Below are positions 1 through 6,858 of a DNA stretch of 11,642 nt, piece by piece. The stretch lies in NCBI GenBank assembly GCA_007131045.1, contig SLRI01000257.1, positions 1 through 11,642 of the forward strand, given 5' to 3'. The position numbers and the translations under genes are program-made. Positions within the stretch are counted from its first letter, which is position 1. Every line of letters begins with the position of its first letter. The notes beneath the pieces were generated by a model. That model saw nothing but the letters and a program-made list of their open reading frames with translations. It ran no database searches and had not been told where the DNA came from. The DNA comes from Rhodospirillales bacterium. GTDB taxonomy: Bacteria; Pseudomonadota; Alphaproteobacteria; Geminicoccales; Geminicoccaceae.

Positions 1-770
1 TGCCGGCGCTCCGCGAGCGCGGGCCGGCCTGGTCGCGGCTGCCGTTCACCGGCCCCGCCACGGTGCCGGTGCAGGATCCGGGCCGCCATGCGGCAGAGGT
101 CTTTCGCGATCTAGCGGCCGGGCTCGGCATCGCGTTGCCGGAGCCCGAGCGAGGCGACCGGCCGATGGGTGCAGAGCGCGTCGCCGTGGTCGAGAGCCGC
201 TCGCTTCGCGACATCGTTCAAGCCATGCTGCTCTTCAGCAACAATCAGGTCGCGGAGATCATCGGGCTGATGACGACCGGTGCGCCAACACTGGCCGCCT
301 CGGCCTCGGCGATGGCGCGTGCCGTCGAGGCGGCAGCACCAGCGACCGACTGGGAAAATTTCGTCTCGACCAACCATTCGGGGCTGGATTCGCAGGCCCG
401 GGCGAGTGCTGATCAGCTTCTCGCCATCCTGGCGCTCGGCGAAGAACGGCATGGCGTCGTCTCGCTGCTCCCTGCCGCCGGCTGGTCCGGCAGTCTGCAG
501 AGCCACTGGCGCGCGCCCGATACGGCGCTGCGCGTCTGGGCCAAGACGGGCTCGCTCGACTTCGCCGCAGCCCTGGTCGGCTACGTGCTGCCGACGAGCG
601 GCACGCCGCGGCGCATCGCACTTCTGATCAGCGACCCGGCCGGCCGGGCAAGCCGCGACGCTGTCGAGACCCCGGGGCCGGCGCTGCGTCGGGCGATCGA
701 CGGCTTCAACTCGCGCGCCCGCGCACTGCGCGACGATCTCACCCTCTACGCCCTGACACTGCCGGGCTGA
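1..770 (+). CDS. dacB: D-alanyl-D-alanine carboxypeptidase/endopeptidase (PBP4, S13 family), C-terminal part
   Basis: The reading frame is open from the window edge (first full codon at 3) to a TGA at 768-770, so the 5' part lies outside the window and the GTG at 63 is probably internal. S13 enzymes act in the periplasm, trimming the terminal D-Ala from peptidoglycan stem peptides and cutting D-Ala-mDAP cross-links. Two of the three penicillin-binding signatures are visible: the SxN motif as SNN (237-245, context LLFSNNQVAE) and the KTG triad (543-551, context WAKTGSLDFAAALVGYV). Between them is NHSGLDSQARAS, matching the family's DGSGLSR-like stretch. The SxxK nucleophile motif would be upstream and cannot be checked. 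The gene is convergent with the GGDEF-EAL gene, with 13 bp between the stop codons and no obvious terminator hairpin. The family call is strong; endopeptidase versus carboxypeptidase preference cannot be read from sequence. Confidence 0.88.
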   Translation, partial: PALRERGPAWSRLPFTGPATVPVQDPGRHAAEVFRDLAAGLGIALPEPERGDRPMGAERVAVVESRSLRDIVQAMLLFSNNQVAEIIGLMTTGAPTLAASASAMARAVEAAAPATDWENFVSTNHSGLDSQARASADQLLAILALGEERHGVVSLLPAAGWSGSLQSHWRAPDTALRVWAKTGSLDFAAALVGYVLPTSGTPRRIALLISDPAGRASRDAVETPGPALRRAIDGFNSRARALRDDLTLYALTLPG

Positions 771-783
771 GCCGCATCGTCGG

Positions 784-2811
784 TCAGGTCCGGGCAACCT
801 GGCGCTTGTTCTGCCGGGTCGCCAGCCAGTCGGGCAGCTCGTCGGCGGTCATCGGGCGGCCGATGAAATAGCCCTGAATCTCGTCGCAGCCGATGGCGGC
901 CAAATGATCCGCGGCGCGCTCGCTCTCGACACCGCTCGCGATCACCTGCAGGCCGAGGCCGTGCGCCAGCTTGACCACCGAGCGAACGATGACGGTGGCG
1001 CTGCGCTCGGCAAAGAGATCGCCGACGAACGTGCGATCGATCTTGAGCGCCGTGATCGGTAGACGTTGCAACAGCGGCAACGACGAATAGCCGGTGCCGA
1101 AATGGTCGAGGGTGATGCCGACCCCGAGTTCGGCCACCGCATCCAAGGTCTCGAGCGTGCCCTGCGGGTCACGCATCACGGCACTCTCCGAGATCTCCAG
1201 TATCAGCTGCTCCGGTCGGCCCTGCCAGTTGCGCAGCACGAGCTTCAAGATCTTCGGAAACTCGCGGTCGCGCAGCCATTTGGCCGAGATGTTGATCGAC
1301 ACTGGCAGCTCGATCCCCTCGTGCCGCCATTGCCGTTGCGCCTCGAGGCAATGGTTCAAGACCTTAAGGGTCAGCGGCATGACGAGGCCGGTATGCTCGG
1401 CGATCGGCAGAAAATCGTCGGGCGCCAGCAGCCCCTCCGTCGGGTGATGCCAACGCAGCAGCGCCTCGGCCCCGGTCACCCCCCAGCCGGCGACCGCCAC
1501 CTTTGGTTGGAACAGCACCTGCATTTCGCCGCGATCGATGGCCGGGCGGAGATCACGCTGCAGGCTCAACCGGCGGGCACTGCCCTCGGCCTGCTCGGCA
1601 TTGAAGATGCTGAAACCGAGCTGCTCGCGCTTCGCCTTGTACATCGCGACATCGGCGCTGTGGACGAGACCATCGAGATCGACCCCGTGGTCGGGATAGA
1701 GGGCGGCCCCCACGCTGACCCCGAGATCGAGGTTCATGCCGTCGATCACGAAAGCCGGGTACATCGCCTCGACCAGCCGCTCGGCCGTGGACGAGGCGCG
1801 CTCCATGTCGACCGGTGCCGGCAACAACACGGCGAACTCGTCACCGCCGAGCCGGGCCAGGGTATCCGATTTGCGCAAGCCCCCGGCGAGCCGCGGTCCC
1901 ACGGCCTGGAGCAGTCGATCACCGACCTGATGGCCGAGCGTGTCGTTGACCTGCTTGAAGTGGTCGAGATCGAGCAGCATGACGGCAAACGGCTCGCCGT
2001 GCCGCTCGGCGGCAGCAATCGCTTGGCGCACGCGATCGTGAAACAGCGCCCGGTTGGGCAGGCCGGTCAGCGCGTCGTGCAGGGCCAAACGCTCGAGTTC
2101 GGCCAGCCGCTCGGCCCGGACCGAGATGTCGGTGAAGCGGATGCGCGCACGGCACTTCTCGCCCTTGGCGGCGGGCACGACATCCAGCTCGACCGGCCGA
2201 AACCGGGACGATTCGTGCTGCAACTCCGTCTCCCATCGCCCGCCGAGCAGGCCGTCGATGGTCACGTCCGCCGCCAGCCGCGGCAAGTAGCGCAGCAGCG
2301 GCCGGCCGATCGGATCGCCACCCAGGAGATCGAGCGCCTTGGCATCGGCGGTGAGGATCGTCCCGTCGGCATCGATGGTGACGAGGCCGTCGCCCGCGCC
2401 GAGGCTGAACCCAGCCGGGGTCGTTGCTGCCGACTCACCGCTGGCCGCGGCAGGCGCCGGGCGCCGGGCGCCGATCCGACCGATGGTGACGGCCAAGCCC
2501 ATCAACAGCGCCGGCTCGACGGCACCGGCAAGCAGCCCGACAAGGCCGCTGCTGAGCGTCACGACCGCCGCGTGGAGTGCCGCACCGGCGCGCTGCAGCA
2601 GCCGATCCACGGCGAGTGGCACGAGCACGGCGAGTAGCGGACCAGCCGCGCCGGCTGACAAGTTGCCGGCCAGTGGCGGTGGCAGCGTCTCGCCGAGGGC
2701 CTCGGTGACGAGAGCGAACTCCGGCGCCACGACGAGCAGAAGCGCCGCGAGCGAGCCGGCCAGACCGCAAAGCAAGCCTAAAGCGCCCCACACGTTCGAC
2801 CAACTCTCCAC
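784..2811 (-). CDS. Membrane-anchored PAS-GGDEF-EAL protein; GGDEF intact, EAL degenerate
   Basis: This is a 675-residue cyclic-di-GMP signalling protein. Residues about 8-35, 55-72 and 80-112 are hydrophobic and likely form a small N-terminal membrane domain. Residues 140-230 look like a degenerate PAS domain ending in the PAC-like FTDIS that leads into the linker. The GGDEF domain (about 240-405) keeps the metal aspartate in LLDLDHFK, the KxxND element, GGDEF itself (322-326) and the RxxD product-inhibition site R313-KS-D316, so diguanylate cyclase activity is expected. The EAL domain (about 415-665) keeps E449 of EAL, N508, E539, D569, K590, E629 and Q646. The second Asp of the DDFGTG motif is His570 (codon at 1102-1104), and the first Glu of the EGVE motif is Ser626 (934-936). 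Both positions normally serve metal binding or catalysis, so phosphodiesterase activity is probably lost and the domain may only bind ligand. The start is GTG at 2811, directly after an in-frame stop; GTG at 2793 has a GGAG-like site upstream and is an alternative. Confidence 0.95.
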   Translation of the reverse strand: MESWSNVWGALGLLCGLAGSLAALLLVVAPEFALVTEALGETLPPPLAGNLSAGAAGPLLAVLVPLAVDRLLQRAGAALHAAVVTLSSGLVGLLAGAVEPALLMGLAVTIGRIGARRPAPAAASGESAATTPAGFSLGAGDGLVTIDADGTILTADAKALDLLGGDPIGRPLLRYLPRLAADVTIDGLLGGRWETELQHESSRFRPVELDVVPAAKGEKCRARIRFTDISVRAERLAELERLALHDALTGLPNRALFHDRVRQAIAAAERHGEPFAVMLLDLDHFKQVNDTLGHQVGDRLLQAVGPRLAGGLRKSDTLARLGGDEFAVLLPAPVDMERASSTAERLVEAMYPAFVIDGMNLDLGVSVGAALYPDHGVDLDGLVHSADVAMYKAKREQLGFSIFNAEQAEGSARRLSLQRDLRPAIDRGEMQVLFQPKVAVAGWGVTGAEALLRWHHPTEGLLAPDDFLPIAEHTGLVMPLTLKVLNHCLEAQRQWRHEGIELPVSINISAKWLRDREFPKILKLVLRNWQGRPEQLILEISESAVMRDPQGTLETLDAVAELGVGITLDHFGTGYSSLPLLQRLPITALKIDRTFVGDLFAERSATVIVRSVVKLAHGLGLQVIASGVESERAADHLAAIGCDEIQGYFIGRPMTADELPDWLATRQNKRQVART

Positions 2812-2929
2812 TCGTTAGCGACGGCCTGGGCCTGCTGCCCTGCCGTGACTGCCGCGACTCTACTGACAGAGGCTTAACAACTCGTTGCGCCATGCACGTT
2901 TTCATCGAGAAGACGACGCGGCTTGCGGC

Positions 2930-3667
2930 CTATGGATAGGCGCAGCTCTGGCCGGTGATCTCGATGAAGCCGGGCTCGCGCGAGGCGGTGGCCTGAAAGT
3001 GCCATTCGCGATCGTCGAGAATCACCGAGTGGACCAGGGGCAGCCTCCCGGCCGCCCGACTGAGCTCGCCGGTAATCGTCAAGAAGCGCAATGTGACGGG
3101 GCCACCCGGATCGAACCAGTCGAGCGGCTCGCCGTTGGCGTCGCGGGCCGGACGGCCGTCGCCGCTCACCGTGATCCGCCGATCGGCGAAGGCCACCGCA
3201 TTGTCCAAGACGGTCGTGATCGGTGTGCGCACCGGCAGTCGCCTCGTCTCCACGCCGGGGCGGCAATCTCGCTCGCGGCCTGCCTGCTCGATGACGAAGG
3301 CGAGGCGCTCGAGCGCGACGCCGGCCCGCACTCGCGCCTGCAGGAGGTTCAAGAGCGGCTTGAAGTCGGCGGGTGGCACATTGGCCGCGTAGTCGAGACG
3401 CAACGACTGGAGCTGGCTTTCGAGCCGCGTCAGGCGATCCTCGACGGTCGCCAATTGCTCCATCAACCTGAGCTTCTCGGCGGCGGCGTCATCCAGTTCC
3501 TGGGCTTGCCGTTCGAGCAGGTGGGCACTTTCGGACCGACCGGATTCGTAACCCGCGATGGCAAAAAAGGCGAGCAGTGCCAGTCCGAGCAGGAGGCGCG
3601 CCGCATTCCAGAACAGCTTGCGGCGTTGGGCTTGGCGGCGGCGGCCGAGGGTCGAGAGCTGCTTCAT
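2930..3667 (-). CDS. Single-pass membrane protein with periplasmic coiled coil, function unknown
   Basis: I do not recognise a family for this 245-residue protein. It has a strongly basic N-terminus (RRRQAQRRK, residues 9-17), one hydrophobic segment at about 22-40, and then a Glu/Gln/Leu-rich heptad-like stretch at about 48-92 that should form a coiled coil. A mixed alpha/beta region follows to the C-terminus. By the positive-inside rule the bulk lies in the periplasm. Two cysteines, C135 and C242, could form a disulfide there. This layout (short cytosolic tail, one helix, coiled coil, small beta-containing domain) resembles PilO/GspM-type assembly proteins, but I see no defining motif and no pilus or secretion genes nearby, so that is only a structural analogy. 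It starts at ATG 3667 without a clear ribosome-binding site. It lies 67 bp after the ppsR stop and 118 bp before the GGDEF-EAL start on the same strand, so it may share a transcript with ppsR. No terminator is evident in either gap. Confidence 0.8.
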   Translation of the reverse strand: MKQLSTLGRRRQAQRRKLFWNAARLLLGLALLAFFAIAGYESGRSESAHLLERQAQELDDAAAEKLRLMEQLATVEDRLTRLESQLQSLRLDYAANVPPADFKPLLNLLQARVRAGVALERLAFVIEQAGRERDCRPGVETRRLPVRTPITTVLDNAVAFADRRITVSGDGRPARDANGEPLDWFDPGGPVTLRFLTITGELSRAAGRLPLVHSVILDDREWHFQATASREPGFIEITGQSCAYP

Positions 3668-3734
3668 GCCGACGAGCGATCAGCAACCCGTCGACGCTGC
3701 ACCGACCGGGCGACCGAGCGCAGAGCGCCGCCGC

Positions 3735-4715
3735 CTACCGGTCATCCGACCCCAGGATCCCGGTGCGACCATCGCCCTGCCCCTCGCCAGTGCCGTGACC
3801 TCCGTCTGCATCGCCCTCGTCGTCGGGCACGACCCCGCCATCCGCACGCCCCGCCGTCGTCACGCCGGAGCCGACGACCGCGCCGATCTCAGGATACGAG
3901 CGTGCCTGAATGAGCTGATAGATGGTCGCGGCGGTTTCTTCAACCGATCGTTTAGTCACATCGATTTCCGGCCAATCGTGCCGCGCAAAGAGCCGGCGCG
4001 CATAACGCAACTCGTCACGGATCCGCTCGAGATCGGCATAAGAGCCACCGTAGCGCGCCTGTTCGCCGCCTTCGAGCCCGAGCATACGCTGCCGGTTGCG
4101 GCGGATTTGCGCCAGCTGGGTCGGGTTGATGGTCAGGCCGACGATCAATGGCCGGGTCAACTTCTCCAGAAACGGCAGTTGCGGCAGGTCGAGGACGAGC
4201 GGCACGTTGGCCGCCTTGATGCCACGGTGCGCCAGATAAACGCAGGTCGGCGTCTTCGAGGTGCGCGACACGCCGACCAAGACGACGTCCGCCTCGTCGA
4301 GCTCCTCGGCGAATTGGCCGTCGTCGTGGCGCATGGTGAAATCCATGGCCGCGATGCGCGAGAAGTACTCCTCGTCCATGGCGTGCTGCCGGCCGATCTG
4401 CGGCCGCCCGGCCGAGCCGAGCAGCCCAGTGAGCGCGTTCATGACCGAATCCAGCACGGCGACGCAGGGTACGCCGCAGGCCCGGCAACGCTCCTGCAGC
4501 AGGAAGCGGAGCTCGGGCGAGACCAGAGTGAAGATCACGAGGCCGGGCAGCGCCTCGACGATGGTCATCACCTTCTCGAGCTGGTTGCGGGTGCGGACGA
4601 AGAACCAGACGTGCTCGACCGGCACCACGTCCTCGAACTGCGAGACAGCCGCGCGGGCCACCGTCGTCACGGTCTCGCCGGTGGAATCCGAGATGAGATG
4701 GAGATGCAGACGCAC
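3735..4715 (-). CDS. ppsR: Pyruvate, phosphate dikinase regulatory protein (DUF299 kinase/pyrophosphorylase)
   Basis: This bifunctional cytosolic enzyme inactivates PPDK or PEP synthase by ADP-dependent threonine phosphorylation and reactivates it by Pi-dependent dephosphorylation. It belongs to the DUF299/RP001 family and is not the photosynthesis repressor also called PpsR. Recognisable elements are the N-terminal HLHLISDSTGET, the nucleotide-binding loop GVSRTSKTP, GLTINP, and the C-terminal DWPEIDVTKRSVEETAA. I chose GTG at 4715 (protein VRLHLHLISDSTGET, 326 residues) because the family core begins there and GGTGAG lies 6 nt upstream. ATG at 4751 and GTG at 4835 are in-frame alternatives without good ribosome-binding sites. 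The core of about 273 residues has normal length. It is followed by a tail of about 53 residues (DNA about 3735-3896) rich in Gly and Asp that is not part of the usual family. The gene diverges from hemE across the candidate origin. The partner PPDK gene is not in the window. Confidence 0.93.
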   Translation of the reverse strand: MRLHLHLISDSTGETVTTVARAAVSQFEDVVPVEHVWFFVRTRNQLEKVMTIVEALPGLVIFTLVSPELRFLLQERCRACGVPCVAVLDSVMNALTGLLGSAGRPQIGRQHAMDEEYFSRIAAMDFTMRHDDGQFAEELDEADVVLVGVSRTSKTPTCVYLAHRGIKAANVPLVLDLPQLPFLEKLTRPLIVGLTINPTQLAQIRRNRQRMLGLEGGEQARYGGSYADLERIRDELRYARRLFARHDWPEIDVTKRSVEETAATIYQLIQARSYPEIGAVVGSGVTTAGRADGGVVPDDEGDADGGHGTGEGQGDGRTGILGSDDR

Positions 4716-4757
4716 GAGACGCTCACCCGAGTTGCGGCCGAAGCCGGCCATGAAGCG

Positions 4758-4866
4758 GTGGACGTGTTTGTGGACAGTTGCTCTCTCTTCCACAAGCGCC
4801 GGCGCGACCGCGCGAACGATCCACGCTGACGACACCGCTAGTGGCGAACGACCGCCCTGTGGATGT
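4758..4866. repeat. Cluster of DnaA-box-like motifs, including one inverted pair
   Basis: TCCAC cores occur at 4789-4793 and 4820-4824 on the plus strand, and as GTGGA at 4758-4762, 4770-4774 and 4859-4863. The 9-mers are CTGTCCACA (minus, 4769-4777), TCTTCCACA (plus, 4786-4794), CGATCCACG (plus, 4817-4825) and ACATCCACA (minus, 4858-4866). Three match TTATCCACA at 7 of 9; CGATCCACG matches it at 6 of 9 but the Caulobacter-type TGATCCACA at 7 of 9. The two nearest form a perfect inverted repeat, TTGTGGA-N14-TCCACAA (4768-4795). If ppsR starts at 4835 rather than 4715, part of this cluster would be coding. Confidence 0.5.
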
Positions 4867-5020
4867 GGTCCCGATCGGATAGCCGTAAAGTGCGCTCATC
4901 CCCGCTTCTCTGGTCTTGTTCGAGACTGGCAAGTCGTTAGCCGAGAACGCCTATTTTGTCCCATTCGGCATCCGTCCCCAGCCTCTGCCCTTGCGCACAG
5001 CCCTCTGGGCAAAGCGGGGA

Positions 5021-5097
5021 GAATGAATTATCCCTTCTTTTTGTCCGCCATCTACCACTTAAGCCCTTCAATTTATCTAAACTTTAAGAGAAGATGA
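5021..5097. promoter_or_regulatory. AT-rich segment, candidate DNA unwinding element and/or hemE promoter
   Basis: By hand count about 27 of 77 bases are G or C, against about two-thirds G+C for the surrounding DNA. The segment contains TTATC twice (5028-5032 and 5073-5077), two TTAA tetramers (5059-5062, 5084-5087) and a TTCTTTTTG run near 5036-5044. The 9-mer TTATCTAAA at 5073-5081 matches a DnaA box at 7 of 9. Such a drop beside DnaA-like motifs suits a duplex-unwinding element. It could equally be simple promoter DNA for hemE; I see no well-spaced sigma-70 hexamer pair. Confidence 0.45.
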
Positions 5098-5103
5098 CCC
5101 ATC

Positions 5104-5145
5104 GGTCGGCGCCCCGGCCCCGCGCGAAAAAGGGGCCTTCCGACC
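5104..5145. promoter_or_regulatory. GC-rich two-part stem-loop upstream of hemE
   Basis: Outer arms GGTCGG (5104-5109) and CCGACC (5140-5145) enclose inner arms GGCCCC (5116-5121) and GGGGCC (5132-5137). Both stems are perfect 6-bp pairings. They are separated by an asymmetric internal loop (6 nt against 2 nt) and capped by a 10-nt loop ending in AAAAA. The hairpin ends about 30 bp before the hemE ATG, so it would fall in the hemE leader if transcription starts in the AT-rich block. No U-run follows, so it is not a standard terminator. It could also be an origin-associated structure; its function is unknown. Confidence 0.4.
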
Positions 5146-5175
5146 CGTCCTTTCGCGATCGATCTGGTGAGTGGA

Positions 5176-6210
5176 ATGCCCCGAAAATTGTTGCTGCGTG
5201 CTCTGGCCGGGCAGGTTACCGAGCGGCCGCCGGTTTGGCTGATGCGTCAGGCCGGCCGCTATTTGCCCGAGTATCGAGCGGTGCGCCGCAAGACCGGTGG
5301 CTTTCTCGAGCTCTGCTACGATCCGGAGCATGCCGAGGAAGTTACGCTGCAGCCGATCCGGCGGTTCGATTTCGACGCGGCGATTCTTTTTTCCGACATC
5401 CTCGTGGTGCCGGATGCGCTGGGTGCCGATGTCGGATTCTACGAGGGCGAGGGGCCGCGGCTGACGCCGCTCGCCCATCGCAGCGACTTCGCCCGGCTCT
5501 CGACCGAGCATCTGCACACCCATCTGGCGCCGGTCTACGAGACGCTGCGTCGGCTGCATCGCTCGCTGCCCGAGACGGTGACGCTGATCGGCTTTGCCGG
5601 CGCGCCCTGGACGCTGGCCGCCTACATGGTCGAGGGTGGCGGGTCGAAGGACTACGCGGTGGCGCGCAAGTTCGCCCGGGCGGAGCCCAGGCTGTTCGGT
5701 GACCTGATCGACCTCCTGGTCAAGTCGATCGTGCAGTATTGCGAGGCGCAGGTTGCCGCCGGTGCCGAGGCGATCCAGCTCTTCGACAGCTGGGCCGGGG
5801 TGCTGCCGCCGGACGAGCGGGAACGCTGGGTGACGGCGCCGCTGGCGCGGATCGTCGCTGAATTGCGCGAGCGGTGTCCGGGCATCCCGATCATCGTTTT
5901 CCCGCGGGGCGTCGGGCCGGCATTGGTCGAGGTGGTGGCAGCTGTCCGGCCCGATGGGGTCGGGATCGACACCGCAATCGACCCCGCCTGGGCGGCCGAG
6001 GCCTTGCCAGGCGATCTCTGTCTGCAGGGCAATCTCGATCCGATGGCACTGGTGGTCGGTGGCGACGGCATGCTGCGCGCGGCTGACCGAATCCTCGAAG
6101 CCTGGGCGGGCCGGCCCTTCATCTTTAACCTGGGTCATGGTGTCGTGCCCGAAACGCCGCCCGAACACGTCGCCCAGTTGCTTCAGCACTTGAAATCGCG
6201 CGAGAAATGA
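5176..6210 (+). CDS. hemE: Uroporphyrinogen decarboxylase
   Basis: HemE removes the four acetate carboxyl groups of uroporphyrinogen III to give coproporphyrinogen III in the cytosolic tetrapyrrole pathway. The 344-residue product has the expected length. It shows the N-terminal signature RPPVWLMRQAGRYLPEYR (RQAGRY at 24-29), whose arginines bind substrate carboxylates. The FSDIL segment contains the catalytic aspartate D74. IGFAGAPWT, SWAG and the C-terminal FNLGHGV(V)PETPPEHV match the family closely. I chose ATG 5176 because GGTGAG lies 4 nt upstream and family members start close to this point; GTG 5167 would add three residues and overlaps that ribosome-binding site. HemJ, the next-but-two step of the pathway, follows after 138 bp. 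The gene diverges from ppsR across the candidate origin. Confidence 0.98.
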   Translation: MPRKLLLRALAGQVTERPPVWLMRQAGRYLPEYRAVRRKTGGFLELCYDPEHAEEVTLQPIRRFDFDAAILFSDILVVPDALGADVGFYEGEGPRLTPLAHRSDFARLSTEHLHTHLAPVYETLRRLHRSLPETVTLIGFAGAPWTLAAYMVEGGGSKDYAVARKFARAEPRLFGDLIDLLVKSIVQYCEAQVAAGAEAIQLFDSWAGVLPPDERERWVTAPLARIVAELRERCPGIPIIVFPRGVGPALVEVVAAVRPDGVGIDTAIDPAWAAEALPGDLCLQGNLDPMALVVGGDGMLRAADRILEAWAGRPFIFNLGHGVVPETPPEHVAQLLQHLKSREK

Positions 6211-6348
6211 CCTTATAGGCGGGTGTGATCTTCGATCGCGGGTTCCCCGACCGATTTTACCCATCGCGCGGGACATGCGGTTTCCCTACCATCATTGGTG
6301 GATCAGGCCCCACCCGGCGTGCGGCCGTGTAGCGGTTGGTGAACGGCA

Positions 6349-6780
6349 CTGACTGATCTCGTCCTTTGGCTGTTGGCTCTCCACATCATGGCTTTTGCCG
6401 CATGGATGGCGGCCATGTGGTATTTGCCCCGGCTGTTCATCTACCATCGCGAGGTGCCGGTCGGCGGCGAGGCGTCGGCGACGTTCATGGTGATGGAACG
6501 GCGCCTCTTGAAGGCGATCGGCACGCCGGCGATGGTGGTGACCATCGCGATCGGGCTGTTGCTCGCGAGTTTGCAGGGTCAATGGACTCAGGGCTGGCTG
6601 CACGTGAAGCTCTTGCTGGTCTTCGGCATTGCCGCCTGCCACGGTATGATGGCTCGCGATGTCAAGCGGTTCGCGGCCGACGAGCGACCGCACACGACGC
6701 GGTGGTACCGCATCTTCAACGAGGTGCCGACTGTGTTGTTCGTGGGCATTGTTTTACTCGTCGTCTTCAAACCATTTTGA
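6349..6780 (+). CDS. hemJ: Protoporphyrinogen oxidase HemJ, apparent CTG start
   Basis: HemJ (UPF0093/CopD-like) is the inner-membrane protoporphyrinogen IX oxidase used by many alphaproteobacteria in place of HemG or HemY. The sequence has four to five hydrophobic segments and the family signatures LHIMAFAAWMAAMWYLPRLF with its conserved histidine, MERRLLKAIGTPAM, WLHVKL with the conserved lysine, and FNEVPTVLFVGIVLLVVFKPF at the end. The frame is closed upstream by a TGA at 6340-6342, and the only codons resembling starts before the conserved core are CTG 6349 and TTG 6373. TTG would begin inside the first helix and lose the usual TDLYLWLKALH-like beginning. CTG gives (M)TDLVLWLLALHIM, 143 residues, which fits the family. 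A GGTGA lies about 9 nt before the CTG. It follows hemE by 138 bp in the same direction, and rho begins about 80 bp downstream. Confidence 0.9.
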   Translation: MTDLVLWLLALHIMAFAAWMAAMWYLPRLFIYHREVPVGGEASATFMVMERRLLKAIGTPAMVVTIAIGLLLASLQGQWTQGWLHVKLLLVFGIAACHGMMARDVKRFAADERPHTTRWYRIFNEVPTVLFVGIVLLVVFKPF

Positions 6781-6858
6781 TCCACTGGCCGTGACGCGCT
6801 GAATCGAGCACGGTTCTACATCACAGAGGTCGAGTTGACTCAAGACACCGAGGGTACG

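Larger units (their letters stand above)
4716..5175. other. Candidate chromosomal replication origin (oriC) between ppsR/RP001 homologue and hemE
   Basis: This is the only long gene-free stretch in the window (about 460 bp if ppsR starts at 4715, about 330 bp if it starts at 4835). What is seen: five TCCAC/GTGGA cores within about 106 bp (4758-4863), three of them inside 9-mers matching the DnaA box TTATCCACA at 7 of 9; an AT-rich block (5021-5097, about 35% G+C by hand count); a GC hairpin (5104-5145); and transcription diverging on both sides. What is known: the Caulobacter origin lies between hemE and the RP001 homologue, and the same arrangement is found in Rickettsia. Inference: this is oriC, with DnaA-binding and unwinding parts separated by about 150 bp. 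No DnaA box matches the consensus perfectly, which is the main weakness. The region must also hold the promoters of ppsR and hemE, though I could not pick convincing -35/-10 pairs. Confidence 0.55.

Noticed and set aside
1066..2637. Long plus-strand open frame (523 codons) opposite the GGDEF-EAL gene
   Set aside because: Its translation is Arg/Gln/Gly/His-rich with no recognisable domain, and it lies wholly antisense to a gene with clear GGDEF and EAL motifs. Such shadow frames are common in GC-rich DNA.
5059..5087. Possible CtrA site (TTAA-N7-TTAA) in the AT-rich block
   Set aside because: The two TTAA tetramers start 25 bp apart instead of 11, and the half-site at the right spacing reads AATT.
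3558..5097. Plus-strand open frames through ppsR and into the origin candidate
   Set aside because: They are antisense to conserved DUF299 motifs, and no family pattern is visible in the translations.
6239..6249. Small hairpin CGGG-TTC-CCCG after hemE as a terminator
   Set aside because: The stem is only 4 bp with no T-run after it; such pairs are expected by chance at this base composition.
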